Origin: DATFVA01 sp963774455 | GTDB lineage: Bacteria; Bacteroidota; Ignavibacteria; Ignavibacteriales; Ignavibacteriaceae | Assembly (NCBI GenBank): GCA_963774455.1 | Contig: CAVZFD010000003.1 | Location: 124,001-188,000 of the forward strand | DNA length: 64,000 nucleotides | Direction of reading: 5' to 3' | Shown here: positions 34,481 to 41,919 of the stretch, in pieces | Layout: each line of letters opens with the position of its first letter | How positions within the stretch are numbered: the first letter of the stretch is position 1 | The notes under the pieces: model-generated | The model's database searches: none | What the model saw: only the letters and a program-made list of their open reading frames with translations | Told to the model about the DNA's origin: nothing | Made by a program: the position numbers and the translations under genes

Positions 34481-35933
34481 TCTAACTACCCTTGTTAAAA
34501 CTATTCAAGATATAATGCGGCAGGATGCTGGCGTTGACGGCGACGCTCAGCGAATTTCTCAGCTTGCGTGGATGATCTTTCTTAAAATTTTTGATGACAA
34601 AGAGAAAGAATATGAATTAGCTGATGATAATTATGAATCACCTATTCCCAAAAAATTACGCTGGAGAAACTGGGCTGCCGATGAGGAAGGCATTACCGGA
34701 GATGCGCTTCTTGATTTTGTAAATAACGATTTATTCAAAACTTTAAAAGATTTATCGGTTACTCCTGATTCTGATCCAAAAGGATTTTTGGTTAAAGCTC
34801 TCTTTGAGGATGCATATAATTATATGAAATCAGGAACGCTTATTCGGCAGGTAGTCAACAAAATCAACCAGGTTGATTTTAATAATCTAAAAGAGCGTCA
34901 CATCTTTAATGAAATTTATGAACAAATTCTAAAAGACTTGCAGAGCGCTGGTAATGCCGGTGAATATTACACTCCTCGTGCTGTTACTCAGTTTATGGCT
35001 GATATGGTTAATCCTCAGCTTGGCGAGGTTGTATTTGATCCTGCTTGCGGAACTGGCGGGTTTCTAAGCTGTGCCCTTGAAAATATGCGTAAGCAGATGA
35101 AAACTCCAGAGGATTGGCAGATAATTCAAAAATCGATCAGGGGAGTTGAGAAAAAACCTCTTCCGCATCTGCTATGTGTTACGAATCTTATCCTGCACGA
35201 TGTTGAAGTTCCCAATGTGGATCATAATAATTCGCTTACCAGACCACTCAGGGATTATACTGAATCCGATAGAGTTGATGTGATTCTAACCAATCCTCCT
35301 TTTGGCGGAATTGAAGAACCGGGAATTGAGAATAATTTTCCCGCAACTTTCAGAACAAGGGAAACTGCCGATCTTTTTCTCCTCTTAATTATTCAGTTGT
35401 TAAAGGAAAAAGGAAGAGTGGCATTAGTTCTTCCCGATGGTTTTCTTTTTGGTGAGGGTGCAAAAACGAGAATTAAAGAACGGCTACTTGAAAAATGTAA
35501 TCTTCATACAATTGTGCGTTTGCCTAATGGTGTGTTTAATCCTTATACAGGTATCAGAACTAATCTTTTGTTTTTTACTAAAGGTGAACCGACAGAAGAA
35601 ATCTGGTATTATGAAATGCAGTATCCTGAAGGTGTGAAGAGTTACAACAAAACAAAACCAATACACATAAGTGAGTTTGATGTAATTAAAAAATGGTGGG
35701 GCAGGGATACAAATGCAGGAAGAAAGAAAAGAGAAGAAAATCAATCTGCCTGGAGAGTTTCTGCAAAAGATATTATTGCAAACAACTATAACCTTGATAT
35801 TAAAAACCCAAATTTAGTTGAAGAAGATCACGGTGATCCAGAAGAGATTTTAGAAAAGTATAATGCTGTAGAAAAGGAAATTGCCATACTAAGAAATAAA
35901 CTTAAAAACGAACTTAAAGCAGCGTTATCCTGA
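34473..35933 (+). CDS. hsdM: Type I DNA methyltransferase subunit HsdM (N6-adenine)
   Basis: A 486-residue protein with an N-terminal helical HsdM_N domain and the N6_Mtase core: motif I FDPACGTGGFL (188-198) for SAM binding and motif IV NPPFGG (274-279) for the target adenine. QSAGNAGEYYTPRAVTQFMA is the classical entry to the catalytic domain. It forms the M2S methylase with HsdS; modification protects host DNA. All motifs look intact, so methylation should work even if the restriction subunit does not. Confidence 0.95.
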   Translation: MSNLTTLVKTIQDIMRQDAGVDGDAQRISQLAWMIFLKIFDDKEKEYELADDNYESPIPKKLRWRNWAADEEGITGDALLDFVNNDLFKTLKDLSVTPDSDPKGFLVKALFEDAYNYMKSGTLIRQVVNKINQVDFNNLKERHIFNEIYEQILKDLQSAGNAGEYYTPRAVTQFMADMVNPQLGEVVFDPACGTGGFLSCALENMRKQMKTPEDWQIIQKSIRGVEKKPLPHLLCVTNLILHDVEVPNVDHNNSLTRPLRDYTESDRVDVILTNPPFGGIEEPGIENNFPATFRTRETADLFLLLIIQLLKEKGRVALVLPDGFLFGEGAKTRIKERLLEKCNLHTIVRLPNGVFNPYTGIRTNLLFFTKGEPTEEIWYYEMQYPEGVKSYNKTKPIHISEFDVIKKWWGRDTNAGRKKREENQSAWRVSAKDIIANNYNLDIKNPNLVEEDHGDPEEILEKYNAVEKEIAILRNKLKNELKAALS

Positions 35934-35934
35934 T

Positions 35935-37761
35935 ATGAATATTCTTTTTGATAATCTTGAATCACTTATTGATGCTCCAAACGGAATTGAAAAAACCCGT
36001 GAACTGATTTTGCAACTTGCTTTGCAAGGAAAACTAACAGAACAAGATCCCAGTGATGAACCAGCCTCAGAATTACTAAAGAAGATAAATTCTTCTAAAA
36101 TAAAATTCGTAAAAGACAATAAAATCAGAGCGCCTCAAAAAAAACTAATAAATTCTTCGTTGACTGAGCTAACAGTTCCTTCAAGTTGGGAAATTGTAAG
36201 AGTAGATGATATAATAAATTTCATTACTGATTTTCAGGCTAATGGTAGTTTTGCATCACTAAGAGAAAACGTAAAATATTATAGTAGTCAGGACTATGCT
36301 GTTTTAGTTAGGTTGAAAGATCTAAGACACGATTTGGAAAAGAGCACGGATTTTGTTTATACAGATAAACATGGTTATGATTTTTTAATAAAATCTTCAT
36401 TGAGTGGCGGAGAAATTTTAGTTGCAAATGTGGGTGCTGGTGTGGGAACGACACTTGTAATGCCCGAAATAGATAGAAAAGCAACTTTAGCACCAAATAT
36501 GTTTAAGATAATTTTGAACGAAAATGTTGATAAGGACTTTTTCCTTTATTTCGCAAATTCACCTTTGTATTGGGCTTGGTTAAATTCATTTATGAAAGCA
36601 ACAGCTCAACCTAAGATGAATAAATCAGAATATGCAAGCATCATTTTCCCACTTCCTCCACTTAACGAACAAAAACGCATAGTAGAAAAAGTAAACAGTT
36701 TAATGGTTCTGCTGGATGAGCTTGAAGAAAAAAGAGAACTTAGAAACCAGAAAAGAAATAAACTAAACAATGCCTCACTCGAAAAACTGCTAACTTCAAA
36801 GGATGATAAAGAACTAAAAACAAACTGGAAACGAATAGAAGAAAACTTCAGCACACTCTATTCCGTCCAGGAAAATGTGAAGAAACTAAAACAAGCGATA
36901 TTGCAGCTTGCAGTCCAAGGCAAGTTAGTAAGGCAAGACCCGAATGATGAGCCCGCTTTAGAATTACTAAAGAAGATTAAAAAAGAAAAAGAAAGACTAA
37001 TTGCTGAAGGTAAGATTAGGAAGCAAAATAATTTGTCGAAAATAAAGGAAGAAGAGAAGCCATTTTCTTTGCCGAAGGGGTGGGAGTGGGTGAGGTTGGG
37101 AGAAATAGGATTAATTAATCCAAGAAATGATATACCAGATGATCTGGATGTCTCATTTATTCCTATGGCACTAATCTCAGAGAAATATGGCGAAATGGCG
37201 AAGAGCGAAACAAGAACTTGGGGAGAAATTAAAAAAGGGTTTACACATTTCGCAGAGAATGATATTGGTCTTGCTAAAATTACGCCTTGTTTTGAAAATG
37301 GTAAAGCAGCAGTATTTACAGATTTAATAAATGGTTATGGTGCTGGCACCACTGAACTACACATTTTCAGAAAAATTATTGTTGAGATAAGTTCTGATTT
37401 TATTTATATCCTTATTAAAAGTCCATTTTTTGTTGATGGTGGCAAATCCAAAATGACAGGAACAGCTGGACAGCAAAGAGTTTCTAAAGATTATTTTCAG
37501 GATTATGTTTTTGCACTACCACCTTCCAACGAACAAAAACGCGTTGTTGAAAAAGTCTATGACCTAATGAGTTTGTGTAATACCCTCGAAGAAAAGCTAA
37601 CTAAAAACGAAGCAACGGCAGAAAAGTTGGTTGGTGCGGTGGTGAATGCAGTTGCAAACAAAACCAACAAACCTAAAGACGATAAAAAAGAAGTTATAAA
37701 AGACTTGATGGATCAGCACATAAAAGCATTACCGAAGTTGATTTTGAGGATTGAAATATGA
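35935..37761 (+). CDS. hsdS: Type I specificity subunit HsdS with two target recognition domains
   Basis: A 608-residue protein starting 1 nt after hsdM. It is built as an internal duplication. Each half has a helical spacer (LILQLALQGKLTEQDPSDEP near residue 25; AILQLAVQGKLVRQDPNDEP near residue 323), a TRD beginning VPSSWEIVRVDDI or LPKGWEWVRLGEI, and a conserved end LPPLNEQKRIVEKV or LPPSNEQKRVVEKV. Each TRD reads one half of a bipartite DNA site. Length exceeds the usual 400-450 because of long spacers and an extra C-terminal tail. The specificity cannot be predicted. Confidence 0.93.
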   Translation: MNILFDNLESLIDAPNGIEKTRELILQLALQGKLTEQDPSDEPASELLKKINSSKIKFVKDNKIRAPQKKLINSSLTELTVPSSWEIVRVDDIINFITDFQANGSFASLRENVKYYSSQDYAVLVRLKDLRHDLEKSTDFVYTDKHGYDFLIKSSLSGGEILVANVGAGVGTTLVMPEIDRKATLAPNMFKIILNENVDKDFFLYFANSPLYWAWLNSFMKATAQPKMNKSEYASIIFPLPPLNEQKRIVEKVNSLMVLLDELEEKRELRNQKRNKLNNASLEKLLTSKDDKELKTNWKRIEENFSTLYSVQENVKKLKQAILQLAVQGKLVRQDPNDEPALELLKKIKKEKERLIAEGKIRKQNNLSKIKEEEKPFSLPKGWEWVRLGEIGLINPRNDIPDDLDVSFIPMALISEKYGEMAKSETRTWGEIKKGFTHFAENDIGLAKITPCFENGKAAVFTDLINGYGAGTTELHIFRKIIVEISSDFIYILIKSPFFVDGGKSKMTGTAGQQRVSKDYFQDYVFALPPSNEQKRVVEKVYDLMSLCNTLEEKLTKNEATAEKLVGAVVNAVANKTNKPKDDKKEVIKDLMDQHIKALPKLILRIEI

Positions 37762-38696
37762 CAAAACCCAAAAGACATCATTACTTATCACAATTTTACT
37801 TGGCTGGTTTTACTTGCAATGGAGAAAAAAATAGTGATCTATATTGCTTTGATTTGAAGGAAATGAAGGTGAGAAAATCAAAGGTGAAAGAGGAAGGCCA
37901 CGAAAAATATTTCAATAGGATTGAATCAGATAATTTAGATGAAGATTATTTGGAAAATGAGCTATCAAAATTCGAATCAAATGCGGCTGACGTTTTTAGA
38001 AATATTAAGAAAAATAAATCTTTACCTCGATCTCCAGAGGATTGGGGGGTATTATTTTACTATATGGCTCTTTTAGCTGTTAGAAATCCAACTATTAGAA
38101 AAAGTCTGGATCAAACAAAAGCCAGTATTCTAAACACCATGATGGAATTATATTTATCTGATAGCAAGATCTGGGATAGATTCAAAAGTCAAATAGATGA
38201 TGATAAGTTTGGAAAAATAAAGAACTTATCAATATGGGAAGCAAGAGAAAAACTATTAAATAAAAACTGGGAGATAAAAAGTAATTCTACGGAACATATT
38301 TCACTGGAAATTCCTGTATTAAATAAAGTAACAGATTTATTATCTTACAGAAAATGGACGCTTGTTGATGCTACTATATCCTCTTATAACTTTATCACCA
38401 GTGATAGACCTGTAAAATTGTTTTGGGACGATAAAGAGTTAAATGAACATCCCTGGGGTCCAGGATTTGGGATGAAAAATTCAGTATTGTTTTTCCCATT
38501 ATCAAAGAAATTTTGTTTATTAGCTCGTTTTGAAGATCAACTTCCAAGATATACACAAGCAACCGAGATAATGGTAGCATCTATAAATTCCATGCAATTT
38601 TATTATTCAAACAGATTTTTATATGGCCCGGAAGATCATTTTTACTTCGATGATGCAGACAAAGAAAATATTGCATCAGAAAAATATTTTAAGTGA
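37758..38696 (+). CDS. DUF4238 family protein
   Basis: A 312-residue protein overlapping hsdS by 4 nt. The N-terminus PKRHHYLSQFYLAGFT matches the DUF4238 opening (x-HHYxxxFYLxxF), and the SYNFITSDRPVKLFW segment near residue 210 matches its later conserved part. DUF4238 proteins are of unknown function and recur near defence and mobile genes. Overlap with hsdS points to one transcript. No signal peptide or membrane segment. Confidence 0.75.
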   Translation: MTKPKRHHYLSQFYLAGFTCNGEKNSDLYCFDLKEMKVRKSKVKEEGHEKYFNRIESDNLDEDYLENELSKFESNAADVFRNIKKNKSLPRSPEDWGVLFYYMALLAVRNPTIRKSLDQTKASILNTMMELYLSDSKIWDRFKSQIDDDKFGKIKNLSIWEAREKLLNKNWEIKSNSTEHISLEIPVLNKVTDLLSYRKWTLVDATISSYNFITSDRPVKLFWDDKELNEHPWGPGFGMKNSVLFFPLSKKFCLLARFEDQLPRYTQATEIMVASINSMQFYYSNRFLYGPEDHFYFDDADKENIASEKYFK

Positions 38697-38701
38697 TAAT
38701 A

Positions 38702-38761
38702 ATGAAAAACCAACAAAAATTAGTTTTGCAGCATTTGGAAGAAAAGAAATTTGAGGAATAA
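38702..38761 (+). CDS. 19-codon open frame between DUF4238 and the next small gene
   Basis: ATG 38702 opens a 19-codon frame (MKNQQKLVLQHLEEKKFEE) ending 2 nt before the next ATG. It could be a leader peptide coupled to the downstream gene or the displaced start of it. Too short to judge. Confidence 0.2.
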   Translation: MKNQQKLVLQHLEEKKFEE

Positions 38762-38763
38762 AG

Positions 38764-39095
38764 ATGAAATTATTCTCTCAAAATTCTCAAACAAAAAAAC
38801 AAATTGATCTGATTCTAAAAGAATCTAATAATATTTATTTGCAAAAATCTTAAATTATTTTTGTGGCAAAAGAGGTGGTTTATATTACAATGGTATTTGG
38901 GAAACATTGCCTAAAAAGTATGACCGAAGTGATTATCAATTTTGCTATAGGTTAAAAAGTGATTTATTAACTAAAAAGCATACCGATCAAATTACATCAA
39001 TACTCAAGCAAAATATCAAAAAATTAAATCTTATTGATGACACTTTAGAGATGAAAATAAGTGAATTTTATAAAATATTTCAACCAAAGAAATAG
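38764..39095 (+). pseudogene. Small gene with a probable frameshift in an A5 run
   Basis: Two short frames read as one protein if one base is gained or lost near the A5 run at 38843-38847. The first gives MKLFSQNSQTKKQIDLILKE and stops at 38853. The second continues from about codon 28 as KILNYFCGKRGGLYYNGIW through the stretch ending KISEFYKIFQPKK at 39095. Together they make about 110 residues of lysine-rich, helical sequence. The family is not recognised. A sequencing error, recent inactivation, or two separate micro-genes are all possible. Confidence 0.4.
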
Positions 39096-39131
39096 CTAAA
39101 AGAGCTACAAATAATTAACAAACACTATTTT

Positions 39132-40037
39132 ATGCAACCAGATTCATTAAAAGTCATCATAGAAAATTCAAGACAAGGCATCAATATTTTGGGGTTTTCT
39201 ATTGATGTGGTTGTTTTCACCGTTTTTACTCCGATCATCATATTTATTATCGGTTATTGGTTAAATAAAAAAAATGATAAGAGAAAAGAAAAAAATAAAT
39301 TGCATGATATTAGGTTATACTTCTACTCGCAAATGGAAACTTTAATAAAAGCTGTTCCAAAACAAAAAGAGAACGTAGAAGAGTTTATTAAACTATTAAA
39401 TGAAGAGAAGATTCAGAATCTTAAATTTTCCTTGTCCGTTGAATTCCAAATAAAACACCTTGATGCCTTACTTAAAACAGATTTGTTTGCAGTGATAGTT
39501 AGTAAAGAGAAAAATAATCGTGAAAAAAGATTGTCTATTTTTTGGAAATGTCAGCAATCATTTGATTTAGTGGATTGGCTTTCAAAAAATTTCCAGAGAA
39601 GATTTGGCTATATCTTCGAAAAATGTTCAGAATATGAAAAGCGTTGGAATGAATCAATAGATTTTGTAGGCAAATTTCACAGCAGATGGATAACAGATGC
39701 TGTCACTAAGGAAATTGATATTGAAAAAGAACCCTTCCTTAAAGGTTTCTGGGAAATATACCATGAGTGGGCCAAGGATAAACTGTATAGAGATATGTAT
39801 GTGGCAGAAAAAAAACTTATTGATCCCCTAATTCAACATTGTAAAAAAATGCTGCCAAGTTATTATGCTCTCATATTATTAGAAGAATTATTGATATGCA
39901 AAGCTGCAGTAGAAAATCATAGAAGTTTAAGAAATGCATCAATTGAAGAATTTAACAGTTATTCGGAACAATTAGAAAAGATGTATAAGCAAATGATGGA
40001 ATCATTAAATGAATTAAAGAAAACACAAAAGTATTGA
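39132..40037 (+). CDS. Membrane-anchored protein of unknown function in the island
   Basis: A 301-residue protein with one transmembrane helix (about 24-44, VVVFTVFTPIIIFIIGYW) followed by a Lys/Asn-rich stop-transfer stretch and a long, charged, helical cytoplasmic region to the end. No catalytic motif is visible. Single-helix anchored helical proteins of this type are common in defence islands. The separation from neighbours (36 nt after the broken gene, 116 nt before the toxin gene) leaves its transcription unit unclear. Confidence 0.55.
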   Translation: MQPDSLKVIIENSRQGINILGFSIDVVVFTVFTPIIIFIIGYWLNKKNDKRKEKNKLHDIRLYFYSQMETLIKAVPKQKENVEEFIKLLNEEKIQNLKFSLSVEFQIKHLDALLKTDLFAVIVSKEKNNREKRLSIFWKCQQSFDLVDWLSKNFQRRFGYIFEKCSEYEKRWNESIDFVGKFHSRWITDAVTKEIDIEKEPFLKGFWEIYHEWAKDKLYRDMYVAEKKLIDPLIQHCKKMLPSYYALILLEELLICKAAVENHRSLRNASIEEFNSYSEQLEKMYKQMMESLNELKKTQKY

Positions 40038-40132
40038 AAATGTATTTATAATTGATAAAAATACTGTATTTATTAAAGGGTAGTGAGTTAGAGCAAAAGG
40101 ACTAAAATTCACAAATTTTAAATTTGACAATA

Positions 40133-40150
40133 GTTTACCTATAGGTTAAC
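40133..40150 (+). promoter_or_regulatory. Operator-like palindrome upstream of the toxin gene
   Basis: GTTTACCTATAGGTTAAC is a dyad centred on the perfect core ACCTATAGGT, with one mismatched pair further out. It ends 3 nt before the toxin ATG. A TTGACA at 40124-40129 overlaps its left side. Antitoxins of the HigA type bind such palindromes to repress their own operon, so this is a plausible autoregulatory site. Confidence 0.5.
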
Positions 40151-40153
40151 TTA

Positions 40154-40579
40154 ATGAAACGAAAAAGCAAGTTATTTCCAATAAAAACTTATTTAGAAGA
40201 ATATCCCGAACTGAACGAGTCGAAAATTGAAATTAGAGTCGATGAAGAAAATGAAAAAGATATTCTCAATTTCTTAGTGGAAAAAGACAAAACGGGTAAA
40301 ATTATGCGAAAGAAAAAATTTGCAAGAATTTTATATGAAGCATTAAAAGGAAGGTATAATGAATCTCTTTATGACAAAGAAGAGGTTTCTCCTAAGGCTA
40401 AAAATGTTACAGCCATGAAGTTTACAGGAAAATCAAATTTTAGAATTGTCTGTAAAGAAATCCAGTGCAAACACAAAAATATTATTATGGTCGTCCATTT
40501 CCACAAAAAAAACCAAAAAAACAGCAAAAGAGAAATAACACTATATGAAACTATAGGAGGTTATGATTATGAATGTTAG
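40154..40579 (+). CDS. HigB-like toxin of a toxin-antitoxin-chaperone module
   Basis: A 141-residue protein. Residues about 60-135 follow the RelE/HigB pattern: a helix (FARILYEALKGRY), then strands with AMKFTGKSNFRIVCKE, NIIMVVHFHKKNQKNSKREI and a closing tail. The HFHKKNQKN segment corresponds to the F-x-K-K-x-Q-K region of HigB-type mRNA interferases, which cut mRNA on the ribosome. A 50-residue N-terminal extension is unlike minimal HigB. It is the first gene of three, and the antitoxin starts inside its end. Identification rests on motif shape plus context. Confidence 0.65.
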   Translation: MKRKSKLFPIKTYLEEYPELNESKIEIRVDEENEKDILNFLVEKDKTGKIMRKKKFARILYEALKGRYNESLYDKEEVSPKAKNVTAMKFTGKSNFRIVCKEIQCKHKNIIMVVHFHKKNQKNSKREITLYETIGGYDYEC

Positions 40580-41000
40580 GGAGATTAAACAAGAAGACAA
40601 TTTATTAGAAACGGTAAATGAGTTATTAAAATTTGATTCTGAAGATGAAAGGATTGAATTTAAGGCAATAGCCATTCAATTAGATATATTAGCTGAAGTT
40701 AGCAAGTTAATGATACATGATAATATAACCCGTAAGGAACTCGCTGATAAACTTGGAAAATCAAAGAGTTTTGTTTCTCAATTATTTAGTGGAGATAAGC
40801 TTCTCAATTTAAAAATGATTGCAAAGCTACAAGAGATATTTAATGCCAAGTTCGAATCCTCATTCAAAGATTATTCTGTATATACTAAGAAGACTAATTT
40901 TTCTAAAACCGATTATAAAACAGATGATTATAATAAAGCGGCTAATTTAATTTTTAATATAAAAACTGGAAAAAATATAGAACCATTGAAAGCAGCCTAA
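40569..41000 (+). CDS. HigA-like HTH antitoxin with C-terminal extension
   Basis: A 143-residue protein. ATG 40569 is preferred over ATG 40563 because AGGAGG (40555-40560) is 8 nt from the former and only 2 nt from the latter. Residues about 49-95 are an XRE-type helix-turn-helix (NITRKELADKLGKSKSFVSQ, then LNLKMIAKLQEIF). Residues about 100-143 form a tail beyond the HTH. In TAC systems such a tail is the chaperone-addiction region that makes the antitoxin depend on the SecB-like partner. It probably also represses the operon through the palindrome upstream. Confidence 0.7.
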   Translation: MNVREIKQEDNLLETVNELLKFDSEDERIEFKAIAIQLDILAEVSKLMIHDNITRKELADKLGKSKSFVSQLFSGDKLLNLKMIAKLQEIFNAKFESSFKDYSVYTKKTNFSKTDYKTDDYNKAANLIFNIKTGKNIEPLKAA

Positions 41001-41001
41001 T

Positions 41002-41448
41002 ATGCAAATCAAAAAATCAGATCTCAATTTTGAAAGATTTAATATTTTAGCTTGTAGTTTTGCTGTGACTCCTTCAACTAAAAAAATATCAGAAAAGCAA
41101 TTGACAAGTAATTCGATTGAGTTTGATTTCGATATATTTTTTAATAATAATAATGGGAATAAGTTTAAAATCCTTATCCAATTAGAGTCAAATGATCCTG
41201 AAAAACCAAAGCCTGGTTATATCTTTTCTGTCATTTGTGAAGCTTATTTTTATCTGAAGGGAATATCAAAATTAAAAAAGGATAAAAAAGATCAATATAT
41301 ACTTTTTACTGCTCTACCATTGACTGTCTCAATGATACGCAGTCACTTATATAATCTATCTGCAAACTATCCTTATGGTCATTATTTATTACCTTCCATT
41401 GATTTAATAAATTTATTTGACAAAAAATTTAAAGAGAAAACAAAATAA
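41002..41448 (+). CDS. SecB-like chaperone of the TAC module
   Basis: A 148-residue protein beginning 1 nt after the antitoxin stop. It follows the SecB fold pattern: paired strands (SIEFDFDIFF, NKFKILIQLE), YIFSVICEAYFYLKGI in place of the SecB segment FLCEV..GIFSIAGI, and ALPLTVSMIRSHLYNLSANYP plus LLPSIDLINLF where SecB has ILFPYARECITSMVSRG and LAPVNFDALF. Solitary SecB-like genes directly after a HigBA pair are the defining feature of toxin-antitoxin-chaperone systems such as Rv1955-Rv1957 of Mycobacterium tuberculosis. It should protect the antitoxin from degradation. It could alternatively be a general SecB, but location argues against that. Confidence 0.7.
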   Translation: MQIKKSDLNFERFNILACSFAVTPSTKKISEKQLTSNSIEFDFDIFFNNNNGNKFKILIQLESNDPEKPKPGYIFSVICEAYFYLKGISKLKKDKKDQYILFTALPLTVSMIRSHLYNLSANYPYGHYLLPSIDLINLFDKKFKEKTK

Positions 41449-41865
41449 TATTTTACATTTTAGGGAAAATAAAGTTAAAAGATTGTCATAATGAAAGGTA
41501 TCCTCAAATAGTTATGGATTTAATTAGACACAAAAGGATGATCCACAGTATTTTATTTTTTTAATATTTGATTATATAAGTTCGAAAAAGATGTTACTGC
41601 TTCAAGTGAGCGCCAAGCAAAGCTTGAACTATTCTAATCAGGTGAGGCAGGAAGTTGCGAACCTGCCAAGTCCTGATCGTGGTAAAACTCTAAAGCCATG
41701 TAGCGAGAAGCCGGAGTAAAGAAAAGAACTGGACTGATTGCAGATCATCAAACCAATAGAGAAAAAAGACCTGCAGATAGATGAAGGAGCTGAAGAAGGG
41801 AAGAATGAAGCAAAGGGATGTGACACTCATTCAAAAGCTTCCCCTTAGATTAAATAATTTGTAAT
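41449..41865. other. Non-coding region between the TAC module and fic (about 420 bp)
   Basis: No gene is seen. The left 150 bases are AT-rich and plain. The right part (41606-41830) differs in base composition and contains nested helices described separately as a possible group II intron remnant. Confidence 0.5.
41606..41830 (+). mobile_element. Possible group II intron 5' (domain I) remnant
   Basis: The stretch opens with GTGAGCGCCAAGCAAAGC, similar to the GUGYG 5' end of bacterial group II introns. Two stacked helices follow: ATCAGG (41638-41643)/CCTGAT (41671-41676) outside and GGCAGG/CCTGCC inside with an AAGTTGCGAA loop. CGTGGTAAAACTCTAAAGCC and GTAGCGAGAAGCCGGAGTAA come next, the kind of sequence seen in intron domain I. 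No LtrA-type reverse transcriptase or domain V follows, so it would be a 5' fragment. The recognition is from memory of such introns and is unverified. Confidence 0.4.
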
Positions 41866-41912
41866 TCTAAGTTAATTGCTTAACTTAGAGTAAGCAATTT
41901 GCATACTCTAAG
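41866..41912. promoter_or_regulatory. Two overlapping perfect palindromes upstream of fic
   Basis: First palindrome: TCTAAGTTAA (41866-41875) and TTAACTTAGA (41880-41889), loop TTGC. Second: CTTAGAGTA (41884-41892) and TACTCTAAG (41904-41912), 11 nt apart. They share the arm around 41884-41889 and so are mutually exclusive as RNA hairpins, or may be two operator sites as DNA. The second ends 7 nt before the preferred fic start codon. Confidence 0.6.
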
Positions 41913-41919
41913 TAAAAGA

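Noticed and set aside
40124..40152. Canonical promoter TTGACA-17-TAACTT for the toxin operon
   Set aside because: The -10 would end 1 nt before the start codon, requiring transcription to begin inside the gene; the dyad is a better explanation.
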